9,845 nucleotides of DNA from positions 1 through 9,845 of the forward strand of contig JAUTWY010000395.1 of assembly GCA_030838305.1 (NCBI GenBank), read 5' to 3'. This stretch comes from Acidobacteriaceae bacterium (GTDB lineage: Bacteria; Acidobacteriota; Terriglobia; Terriglobales; Acidobacteriaceae). The notes under the pieces were generated by a model. That model was given only the letters and a program-made list of their open reading frames with translations, was not told where the DNA came from and made no database searches. The translations under genes were made by a program, and so were the position numbers. Position 1 is the stretch's first letter; each line of letters begins with the position of its first letter. Shown in pieces: positions 1-6,253 of this stretch.

Positions 1-840
1 GCCGGCGCGCTTTTCAAAAAACGCCATCCGGTCTTTCGGAAAATCGACTGCAACCACATCCGTGAGATAGACCGGACCGTACTGCACGCGATCCACACGC
101 ATCAGTTTCCACTTAGGCTCGTCCTCCGATCCCCACATATTCGCCGGGCCGATGGCGCCTGTCATGTGCGGCCAATCGGGATGAGTACCCGCGAGTTTCT
201 CAAACAGTTCTCCTGACAAGAAGCTGATGGACGACCCCACGTCAAGCCCGAGACTGTATTTCTTGCCATCAATTAGGCCGGGAACCTGTACGAGCCCATT
301 CTCACTATTCACGGCTGCCTTCGCCTTGATGCCTTTGAACTTCACGCTGCCCGGTTGACCAATGGTGAACTCATGCCCTGGAAAATCAATGAGCACATCG
401 TAGTTGTGCAAGACACTAGACGGAATATTCATCTCAGCATTCATCCCGGGAGCCATCACGGCGGCAGCCGCAACGGGCTTGAGCGGAATCTGCGCCTCTT
501 TTATCCGAGCAAGAGAGATTTTCATGCCGCCAATCGTGACTGCACTTGGCGACGGCGCGGTGCAATCCTTGTCGCCGCAGGTGATCGCAAGTCCCATCAG
601 CATAGCGACGCGCCGGGAAATGTTGAGCTCGGGATTACCGTTGTCAACCCACGCGCGGATGCGCTGCGTAGAGCCGTCCGGGAGTGATATGTCGGCATTG
701 ATCACGACGCGGTTGTGATCCACCGCCAAAGGAACGGTAACAACTTTGGGCTCTGATGGTAACTGTGCCGAGGAATTACGTGCATTTTGTGCGAGAACGA
801 GGCTGCAAGCCAGGCTGAGAAATAAGGCGGTAAAGCGCAT
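1..840 (-). CDS. Exported retropepsin-like (aspartyl-protease-fold) protein, 3' end outside window
   Basis: An open frame of 280 codons starts at ATG 838-840 and is still open at the left edge, so the C-terminus is missing. The first ~18 residues (MRFTALFLSLACSLVLAQ) form a signal peptide, so the protein is probably periplasmic or surface-exposed. Two retropepsin-like halves are suggested. The first has a D-N-G at residues 66-68 in a hydrophobic strand context and closes with a DVLIDFPGHEFTI strand near 148-160. The second has LGLDVGSSISFLS at 198-209, resembling the D-[TS]-G-[AS] active-site loop of aspartic peptidases. Both loops deviate from the canonical D-T/S-G, so peptidase activity is uncertain. 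A C-G-D-K-D-C pair at 88-93 could form a disulfide. I do not recognise a named gene. It is transcribed divergently from mtnP. The family call is an inference from loop motifs; the reading frame and signal peptide are directly visible. Confidence 0.75.
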   Translation of the reverse strand, partial: MRFTALFLSLACSLVLAQNARNSSAQLPSEPKVVTVPLAVDHNRVVINADISLPDGSTQRIRAWVDNGNPELNISRRVAMLMGLAITCGDKDCTAPSPSAVTIGGMKISLARIKEAQIPLKPVAAAAVMAPGMNAEMNIPSSVLHNYDVLIDFPGHEFTIGQPGSVKFKGIKAKAAVNSENGLVQVPGLIDGKKYSLGLDVGSSISFLSGELFEKLAGTHPDWPHMTGAIGPANMWGSEDEPKWKLMRVDRVQYGPVYLTDVVAVDFPKDRMAFFEKRAG

Positions 841-847
841 ACAAAAT

Positions 848-853
848 ATTCTA
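848..853 (-). promoter_or_regulatory. Possible -10 element for the aspartyl-protease-like gene, implying a leaderless transcript
   Basis: Read on the minus strand this is TAGAAT (5 of 6 matches to TATAAT), ending 7 bases before the ATG at 838-840. Transcription would begin at or next to the start codon. No Shine-Dalgarno lies at normal distance; the only purine-rich GAGGAGC (861-867) is about 20 bases upstream. No convincing -35 is seen. Weak evidence. Confidence 0.3.
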
Positions 854-901
854 ACGGTTTGCTCCTCGATCCACAGGACGCAGCGCTCGCAGGGTGAATA
901 C

Positions 902-917
902 AGACGTCTTGTATAAT
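902..917 (+). promoter_or_regulatory. Candidate mtnP promoter: TATAAT box with adjacent palindrome
   Basis: A perfect TATAAT lies at 912-917, about 58 bases before the mtnP start, preceded by an 8-base palindrome AGACGTCT at 902-909. No good -35 hexamer sits 16-18 bases upstream. The palindrome touches the -10 region and could be an operator half-site, but this is speculative. It lies in the 134-base divergent gap (841-974), which otherwise holds no gene and no riboswitch that I can recognise. Confidence 0.4.
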
Positions 918-974
918 CGCAAGTTTGGCTTCGAGGCGCGGGGCGTTTCTGTAGCGCAAACTTTTGGAGGCTGA

Positions 975-1841
975 GTGCCACAGGCGGAGATTGGGATTAT
1001 CGGCGGCAGCGGTCTGTATGCCATGCCGGGACTGACGAAGGTAAAAGAAGTGCGGGTGAAGACGCCGTTCGGCGCGCCTTCCGATCCCTACGTCTGCGGC
1101 ACGCTGGAGGGACGCAAGGTGGCGTTTCTGGCCCGGCACGGACGCGGGCACAGAATTCTGCCCAGCGAGTTGAATTTCCGCGCAAACATTCATGGCTTTA
1201 AACAACTTGGTGTCGAGCGAATCGTTTCCGTTTCCGCTGTCGGTTCGTTGAAGGAAGAGCACAAGCCGCTGGATTTCGTGATCCCCGACCAGTTCTTCGA
1301 TCGCACGCGGCATCGCGTGGATACTTTTTTCGGCGGCGGTATCGTTGCCCACATTGCATTTGCGGATCCGGTGTGCGGCGAACTCGCGGCTGTGGTCGAG
1401 GCTGCATGTGAAAAGGTGGGCGTGACCGGCAGGCATGGTGGCACCTATCTCTGCATGGAAGGCCCGCAGTTTTCCACCAAGGCGGAGTCGAACGTTTACC
1501 GCGGCCTCGGCATGGACGTGATCGGCATGACCAACCTGCAGGAAGCAAAGCTGGCGCGCGAGGCCGAGCTTTGCTACATCACCGTGGCGATGGTCACCGA
1601 TTATGACTGCTGGCATCCTCACCACGACTCGGTGACCGTTGATCAGATTGTTGCTGTGCTGATGAAGAATGCGGAAAACGCGGCCACCGTGTTGCGCGAA
1701 ACCGTGGCGGCAATGCCGCGGACGCGCTCGTGCAAATGCGGGTCCGCACTGGCGCATGCCATCATGACCGATCACAAGAAGATTCCAACGGCTACACGCA
1801 AGAAATTGAAGCTGATTATCGGAAAGTATGTGAAGAGCTAG
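975..1841 (+). CDS. mtnP: S-methyl-5'-thioadenosine phosphorylase
   Basis: A 288-residue cytoplasmic enzyme of the PNP/MTAP family 2. It splits methylthioadenosine with phosphate into adenine and 5-methylthioribose-1-phosphate, in polyamine by-product and methionine salvage. Visible motifs: IGIIGGSGLY at 6-15 (phosphate and ribose site), LARHGRGH at 52-59 with the R-H phosphate-binding pair, MEGPQFSTKAES at 161-172 (family 2 signature), MTN at 185-187 and TDYDCW at 208-213. Asp209 and Asp211 correspond to the two Asp that read the 6-amino group of adenine in human MTAP, favouring a 6-aminopurine substrate over inosine or guanosine. Start GTG 975 is chosen because GGAGG at 966-970 lies just upstream and the phosphate loop follows at once. 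Length is typical. No other methionine-salvage gene (mtnA, mtnB, mtnC) is in the window. A broader nucleoside phosphorylase activity is the main alternative. Confidence 0.95.
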   Translation: MPQAEIGIIGGSGLYAMPGLTKVKEVRVKTPFGAPSDPYVCGTLEGRKVAFLARHGRGHRILPSELNFRANIHGFKQLGVERIVSVSAVGSLKEEHKPLDFVIPDQFFDRTRHRVDTFFGGGIVAHIAFADPVCGELAAVVEAACEKVGVTGRHGGTYLCMEGPQFSTKAESNVYRGLGMDVIGMTNLQEAKLAREAELCYITVAMVTDYDCWHPHHDSVTVDQIVAVLMKNAENAATVLRETVAAMPRTRSCKCGSALAHAIMTDHKKIPTATRKKLKLIIGKYVKS

Positions 1842-1849
1842 TGTTGAAT

Positions 1850-1924
1850 GATCAGTGATGAGTGGCCCGCAAAGCCTACGTCATGAAAGTTTGTTTACTG
1901 ACCACTGACCACTCGCCACTGACC
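1850..1924. repeat. Inverted cluster of heptanucleotide repeats (ACTGACC)
   Basis: In the 106-base gap between mtnP and the PfkB kinase, four tandem 7-base units lie at 1897-1903, 1904-1910, 1911-1917 (ACTCGCC, degenerate) and 1918-1924, the other three being exact ACTGACC. Two degenerate reverse-complement units (GATCAGT, GATGAGT) lie at 1850-1863. The two arms can pair: 1852-1865 against 1909-1922 gives 13 pairs (one G-U) and one mismatch around a loop of 43 bases. No U-tract follows, so it is not a standard Rho-independent terminator. It may be a short-sequence repeat of intergenic regions or an mRNA processing or attenuation element. Confidence 0.7.
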
Positions 1925-1947
1925 GAAAACCGGAGCTACCATTCAAG

Positions 1948-2871
1948 ATGAGCATGGTCGTCGTTGGATCAGTTGCGTTTGATGATGTCACATCGCCTTC
2001 GGGAAGCGTGCAGGGCATCCTGGGCGGAGCCGCGACTTATTTTTCGTTGGCGGCCAGCTATTTCACGCAGGTGCGTATGGTGGCCGTGGTCGGCGATGAT
2101 TTCGCACCGGAACATGAAAATGTTTTGACAAAGCGCGGCATTGATACGCGCGGCATCGAGCGCGCCGCAGGCAAGACATTTCGCTGGGGCGGGACTTACT
2201 CGGAGAACCTCAACGAGGCCAAAACCAATTACACCGACCTGAATGTGTTTGAGAAATTCCAGCCGCGCATTCCCAAGGAGTATGAGGACACAGAATTCCT
2301 CTTCCTGGCCAACATCCAGCCGACGCTGCAAACCAACGTGCGCCGGAAGATGAACGGAGTGAAATTGACCGGATGCGACACCATGAATTACTGGATCCAG
2401 GGCGCGCGCAAGGAACTGGCGGAGACTTTGAAGCTGGTCGACGTGCTACTTATTAACGACACCGAGACCAAAATGCTGGCCGACGAAAAAAACCTGCCGC
2501 GCGCTGCGCAAAAGGTGCTGGCAATGGGTCCGCAGGCTCTGGTGATCAAGCACGGAGAATACGGGGCGACGATTTTCTTTCGCGAGGGTGCGTTCGGAAT
2601 CGGACGTCACCCGTTTCGCGCGCCGACCTTGCCCCTCGATGAAGTGAAAGATCCCACTGGCGCGGGCGATTCGTTTGCCGGCGGATTCATGGGCTACCTG
2701 GCTTCGCAGGAAGGATTGAACCGCGAAGTACTGAAGCGGGCTCTCTTCTATGGTGGTGTCATGGGATCGTTCGCAGTGGAAGACTTCGGGACCCAACGCC
2801 TGCAATCGCTGACCCGCGAAGAAATTGACGCGCGCTTCCAGATTTTCCGCGAACTCACCCACCTCGAATGA
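1948..2871 (+). CDS. PfkB-family carbohydrate/nucleoside kinase
   Basis: A 307-residue cytoplasmic kinase of the ribokinase/PfkB family, which phosphorylates a sugar or nucleoside hydroxyl with ATP. The N-terminal strand VVVGSVAFDD (4-13) and GGAATYFSLAA (26-36) match the substrate-binding lid region. VVGDD follows at 47-51, and NDTE at about 170-173 resembles the family's N-x-x-E magnesium and phosphate motif. The PfkB signature 2, D-P-T-G-A-G-D-S-F-A-G-G-F, spans 235-247 with Asp241 as the expected catalytic base and the GAG anion hole before it. Start ATG 1948 has GGAG at 1932-1935, a rather long spacing. Its stop overlaps the next gene's ATG by four bases. The substrate cannot be read from the sequence. 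The neighbouring mtnP makes a salvage context plausible (adenosine, ribose or ribose-1-phosphate), which is inference only. Confidence 0.92.
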   Translation: MSMVVVGSVAFDDVTSPSGSVQGILGGAATYFSLAASYFTQVRMVAVVGDDFAPEHENVLTKRGIDTRGIERAAGKTFRWGGTYSENLNEAKTNYTDLNVFEKFQPRIPKEYEDTEFLFLANIQPTLQTNVRRKMNGVKLTGCDTMNYWIQGARKELAETLKLVDVLLINDTETKMLADEKNLPRAAQKVLAMGPQALVIKHGEYGATIFFREGAFGIGRHPFRAPTLPLDEVKDPTGAGDSFAGGFMGYLASQEGLNREVLKRALFYGGVMGSFAVEDFGTQRLQSLTREEIDARFQIFRELTHLE

Positions 2872-4565
2872 AGCCACAACCTCCGCCAGCGAAGACCCAT
2901 TCGGAAATCGAGACTGTGCGGCTGGTGTGGCTCGCAATCTTTGTTTCGGTGTTCTCCTTTCTCTACTACAACCGGAATGGCGAGCTGTTGCTGTACGGTG
3001 ACGCGGTAGCGCATATCAATATCGCGCGGCGTGTCTTCGACTCAAAAACTCCCGGCCTGCTGCAACTAGGGACGGTGTGGCTGCCTTTGCCGCACTTGTT
3101 GATCCTCCCGTTTATCGTGTCGAAGCAGATGTGGCAAAGCGGTTCGGGCGGCTCGATTCCATCCATGGCCGCCTATGTTCTCGGCGTCCTTGGAATATTT
3201 CGGCTGGTACGTTCGGCTCTGAGTCGTGAGGGAAAAGTAGATGACGCGTCACAGCTGCTGGCTTGGAGCGCGGCGATCGTCTACGCAGCGAATCCGAATC
3301 TTATTTACATGCAGGCGACTGCAATGGGCGAGTCCCTGTATTTGGCATTCTTTATTTGGGCCGCCGTGTACTTCGCCGAGTTCGCGCGCGGTGAGGAGAC
3401 TTCGTCTCGATCCGTTACAAAATGCGGCGTATGCCTCGTTGCGGCGTGCCTTACGCGTTACGACGGATGGTTTCTAGCAGTCCTGATGGTGGCTGGCGCG
3501 GTGATCGTCGTCTTTCACCCTCGCAACGACCGCAACGACAAGCTGCCCAACATAGCGCCCGCCTCGCGCATCTCGCTCTTGAAATTTGTTCTGATCGCGG
3601 CAGCCGCGCCTGTTTTCTGGCTTGCATACAACGCAGCCGTATACCGCAATCCCCTGGAGTTTGCGAACGGGCCTTACTCCGCGCACGCGATAGAACAAAA
3701 GACTGCAACAGTAAATCAGGCGCAGCGAAATCTGTGGGCTGGCGCCTCTTATTTTCTCAAGGCGGCGGAACTCAATGTGTCGGAGGCGAACTGGCTGGGC
3801 CGGCTCTGGCTCGCACTGGCGCTGTTGGGGAGTCTGGCGGCAACATTCACCGCGCGAGGACGGCTAGCCTTGTTTCTGTGGGCGCCGCTGCCATTTTATG
3901 CTCTGTCCCTGGCCTACGGGAGCGTGCCCATTTTCTTGCCGACGTGGTGGCCATTTTCCTATTACAACGTGCGCTACGGACTCCAACTCCTTCCAGCTTT
4001 CGCTGTGTTTGTGCCGCTGGGAATTTATTTCATGGTGCAGTTCGCGGCAAAGATTGAACAAGGGAACGCTCTCGTAGTCCGCCGGGCAAGCACCATCGTC
4101 TTAGTGAGTGTTCTCGCACTCGCCAGTGCCAGCTATGGCGGCATTTGGCACGCGGACCCAGTCTGTTACCGCGAGGCCGCGATCAACTCGCGCGGACGTG
4201 CGGCATTGGATAAACAAGTGGCCGCTTGGCTTAAGCCCGTGCCAGCGGATTCCACGTTGCTGATGTATTTGGGCGAGCACGTGGGGGCGCTGCAGCAAGC
4301 CGCTATTCCTTTGCGGCGGGTCATCAACGAAGGCAACCATCGCGTGTGGAAACAGCCAACCGATCTGGACGGCCTGTGGGAGCGCGCCCTCGCGAACCCG
4401 GGGGTGTACGCCGATTTCGTGATCGGCTTCGACGGCGATCCAGTTTGGAAGGCAGCGACAGATCACCATTTGACCGCGCTCGTCGAAATTCACACTACCG
4501 GTCAGCCGCGCGCCATAATCTTCCGCGGAAGAGAGCAAGAGCGTGGCCCGAAGTCCGGGCAGTAA
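2868..4565 (+). CDS. Multi-pass membrane glycosyltransferase, GT-C/GT39-like
   Basis: A 565-residue polytopic inner-membrane protein. The first membrane helix spans about 18-34 and many more follow (roughly 70-84, 100-114, 129-146, 155-170, 186-216, 237-255, 310-328, 333-350, 372-393, 407-423). The last ~140 residues form a soluble C-terminal domain. The first extracytoplasmic loop carries YGDAVAHINIARRVF (43-57); Asp45 with His49 is in the position of the acidic metal or catalytic motif of GT-C enzymes, which use polyprenyl-phosphate sugars. GESLYLAFFIWAAVYFAE (154-171) and TRYDGWF (196-202) are also typical of these families. It would transfer a sugar to lipid, glycan or protein outside the membrane; donor and acceptor are unknown. 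The ATG overlaps the kinase stop (ATGA), so translation is probably coupled, although a functional link is not evident. Confidence 0.8.
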   Translation: MKPQPPPAKTHSEIETVRLVWLAIFVSVFSFLYYNRNGELLLYGDAVAHINIARRVFDSKTPGLLQLGTVWLPLPHLLILPFIVSKQMWQSGSGGSIPSMAAYVLGVLGIFRLVRSALSREGKVDDASQLLAWSAAIVYAANPNLIYMQATAMGESLYLAFFIWAAVYFAEFARGEETSSRSVTKCGVCLVAACLTRYDGWFLAVLMVAGAVIVVFHPRNDRNDKLPNIAPASRISLLKFVLIAAAAPVFWLAYNAAVYRNPLEFANGPYSAHAIEQKTATVNQAQRNLWAGASYFLKAAELNVSEANWLGRLWLALALLGSLAATFTARGRLALFLWAPLPFYALSLAYGSVPIFLPTWWPFSYYNVRYGLQLLPAFAVFVPLGIYFMVQFAAKIEQGNALVVRRASTIVLVSVLALASASYGGIWHADPVCYREAAINSRGRAALDKQVAAWLKPVPADSTLLMYLGEHVGALQQAAIPLRRVINEGNHRVWKQPTDLDGLWERALANPGVYADFVIGFDGDPVWKAATDHHLTALVEIHTTGQPRAIIFRGREQERGPKSGQ

Positions 4566-4658
4566 TCAGCACGGTTAACGTGGATAGCGGCGAAGAGGGT
4601 TGAGTCCGATGATAAAATCCGGCCATCTGAGTTCCGTTTGAGCCCTCCAATCGCGCCC

Positions 4659-5363
4659 ATGATTTGGCACAACATTTTCGGCCTGCTGCACGGGGAAATG
4701 GCGAGTGGTTTTGTTGCAACTTCTCTGGTGCGCCTGGTGCTGGCAGCCATTCTTGGGGGAGTCATTGGACTGGAGCGCGAACTGAGGCATCGCCCGGCCG
4801 GGCTGCGGACCAACATGTTCATCTGTTTCGGGGCGGCGATGTTCACGATTCTCTCCTCCGGCCTGGCAGGAGTGCCCTCCGATGCGGCCCGCATAGCCGC
4901 GCAGATTATTCCCGGCATTGGATTCATTGGCGCAGGATCGATTCTGCACAACCGCGGCTTGACTACAGGTCTGACCACAGCCGCAACATTATTCGTGGTT
5001 GCGTCGGTGGGGATGGCCGCGGGCGGCGGACTTTACCTTACCGCGGTTTTTGCCACGGGCGTAGTTTTGCTGGCTCTGTTTGCCCTGGGCAGCCTGGAGC
5101 GAAACTTCAATTTGAAGACTTTGCTAGTCTGTTACGAAGTGACGGGCGCGAGCGTGGAACAAATCACGCAAGAGGTCAACCGCGTTCTGGAGCGCCAACA
5201 TCGCATGATGCAGAATGTGGCGAGCGGCAACACCGGACAGCACGTGCGGTTGCAGTTTGATGTGGCCGGCTGCAATCGTGACCAGAAGAGATTGCTGGGA
5301 GAGTTGAAGGTATCGTCGGTGCTGGGCAGCGTCACCTCCTTGGGTCCGGTGGAACTGGAGTGA
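4659..5363 (+). CDS. MgtC/SapB-family membrane protein with C-terminal ACT-like domain
   Basis: A 234-residue inner-membrane protein of the MgtC/SapB/YhiD family. Predicted helices lie at about 17-37, 53-70, 78-97, 105-122 and 124-144, followed by a soluble cytoplasmic domain (about 152-234) of the size and position of the ACT-like domain in this family. Family hallmarks are GLERELRHRPAGLRTNMF (37-54), the PGIGFIGAGSIL loop-helix (85-96), and GLTTAATLFVVASVGMAAG (104-122). Members are linked to growth in low magnesium and to modulation of F-ATPase in pathogens; many others have no assigned role, and I assign none here. The start is uncertain: neither ATG 4659 nor TTG 4638 (seven residues longer) has a clear ribosome binding site, and ATG was preferred. 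A TAAAAT at 4613-4618 could be a -10 box. Its stop overlaps the next start (GTGA). Confidence 0.9.
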   Translation: MIWHNIFGLLHGEMASGFVATSLVRLVLAAILGGVIGLERELRHRPAGLRTNMFICFGAAMFTILSSGLAGVPSDAARIAAQIIPGIGFIGAGSILHNRGLTTGLTTAATLFVVASVGMAAGGGLYLTAVFATGVVLLALFALGSLERNFNLKTLLVCYEVTGASVEQITQEVNRVLERQHRMMQNVASGNTGQHVRLQFDVAGCNRDQKRLLGELKVSSVLGSVTSLGPVELE

Positions 5364-6175
5364 GCAAGAAGGCAGCGGCAATTTCTTTTGTGAAGGCCAG
5401 CGCTTGCGGAAATGATTTCCTGTTAGTTGATTTTCCGCGGGCCGAGCGCGCCTTACCTGACATCGCAGCCTTGACGCGGCGTATTTGTGATCGACATGAC
5501 GGAGTCGGCGCGGATGGTGTGGAATGGATGCGTTCGCATCCAACGGCCGATGTCGAGATTCGACTGATCAACGCCGATGGATCCGAGGCGGAGATTTCCG
5601 GTAACGGCACGCGCTGCGTAGCCGCATATCTCTTCTCCGGGCGAGGGGCGGAGAAAATCTCGATCCAAACCGGTGCCGGATTGAAAACTTGCGTGATGAC
5701 CGGACAGGGCCAGTCCGAATACGAATATGAATTTGAGATTGAGATGGGCTCAGCGGTAGTTGAAGCAGAACTGTCAGTAAAACTCGGCGCGAGCGAGGTC
5801 CGTGGGATTCCGGTTTCGATGGGGAATCCACACTACGTGGTCTTCGTTCAGGAATTTGTGGAGCACTGGCAGGACGAAGCGGCTGACATTCAGCGCGCTC
5901 CCGGGTTCAAGCAAGGCGTGAACGTTGAGATGGTTGCCATCGATGGAAAGCATGATCTGAGAGCCCGCTTCTTTGAACGCGGGGTGGGGGAGACGCAGTC
6001 GTCGGGAACTGGCTCTTGCGCATCGGCGCTTGCGGCTATGGCAACCGGTCGAGCGGAATCGCCGGTTCGGGTGCATGCTCAGGGTGGAACGCAGACAGTA
6101 CGCAAAGAGAGCAATTCAGTTTTTCTTCGCGGTACGGCACGCTTGGTGTGCCGTGGCGAGTTTTTTGTGGATTGA
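5360..6175 (+). CDS. dapF: DapF-family protein (diaminopimelate epimerase homologue) with both catalytic Cys replaced by Ser
   Basis: A 271-residue cytoplasmic protein (E. coli DapF is 274) colinear with diaminopimelate epimerase, which converts LL-DAP to meso-DAP for lysine and murein. Ligand-binding residues are kept: CGNDF (16-20, N18), INADGSE (70-76, N71), SMGNPH (153-158, N156), GVNVEM (186-191, N188) and ERGVGET (206-212, E206 and R207). The two catalytic cysteines (C73 and C217 in E. coli) are serines: ISGNGTRC at 79-86 has S80, and ETQSSGTGSC at 211-220 has S215. An extra Cys16 occupies the place of Leu in the usual G-L-G-N-D-F. GTG 5360 has GGTGGA (5348-5353) upstream and overlaps the MgtC-type gene's stop. 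ldcA follows after 78 bases. It may be a slow or altered epimerase, a dehydratase-like relative or a DAP-binding protein. Family membership is secure; epimerase activity is not. Confidence 0.88.
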   Translation: MSKKAAAISFVKASACGNDFLLVDFPRAERALPDIAALTRRICDRHDGVGADGVEWMRSHPTADVEIRLINADGSEAEISGNGTRCVAAYLFSGRGAEKISIQTGAGLKTCVMTGQGQSEYEYEFEIEMGSAVVEAELSVKLGASEVRGIPVSMGNPHYVVFVQEFVEHWQDEAADIQRAPGFKQGVNVEMVAIDGKHDLRARFFERGVGETQSSGTGSCASALAAMATGRAESPVRVHAQGGTQTVRKESNSVFLRGTARLVCRGEFFVD

Positions 6176-6201
6176 TCGTCCGTGCTTCTGGAATTTAGAT
6201 T
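6172..6201 (+). promoter_or_regulatory. Weak candidate promoter for ldcA-mpl-M61
   Basis: TTGATC (6172-6177) and TAGATT (6196-6201) are separated by 18 bases, each matching four of six sigma-70 consensus positions. It overlaps the end of the DapF-family gene and lies about 53 bases before the ldcA ATG. Such matches arise easily by chance, and read-through from upstream is equally possible. Confidence 0.22.
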
Positions 6202-6253
6202 CACAATTCGACTTCGGGCTAAGCAGCACATTTCAAGATAACCTTCTGACTGA

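Noticed and set aside
355..718. Two plus-strand open frames opposite the aspartyl-protease-like gene
   Set aside because: Both are antisense to a frame with a good signal peptide and family-like motifs, and their translations show no recognisable domain.
841..974. SAM-type riboswitch upstream of mtnP
   Set aside because: The leader after the TATAAT box is only about 50 bases and shows no multi-stem structure or terminator hairpin, too short for a typical SAM riboswitch.
702..1775. Long minus-strand open frame of 357 codons opposite mtnP
   Set aside because: It lies antisense to a clearly recognised mtnP and across its promoter. The translation shows low-complexity Arg/His/Ala-rich composition and no recognisable motif. 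It is a codon-bias shadow.
1897..1924. Heptamer array considered as a CRISPR
   Set aside because: The units are 7 bases long, directly adjacent and without spacers, and no cas gene is nearby.
1850..1924. The inverted repeat considered as a Rho-independent terminator
   Set aside because: The loop is about 43 bases, the stem is not especially GC-rich and no T-run follows.
3422..4057. Plus-strand open frame of 211 codons inside the glycosyltransferase gene in another frame
   Set aside because: The main frame shows regular membrane helices and GT-C motifs throughout this stretch; the alternative is Arg-rich shadow sequence.
4566..4637. CACG-GTTAA-CGTG hairpin at 4570-4582 as a terminator after the glycosyltransferase gene
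   Set aside because: The stem is only four base pairs and no T-run follows.
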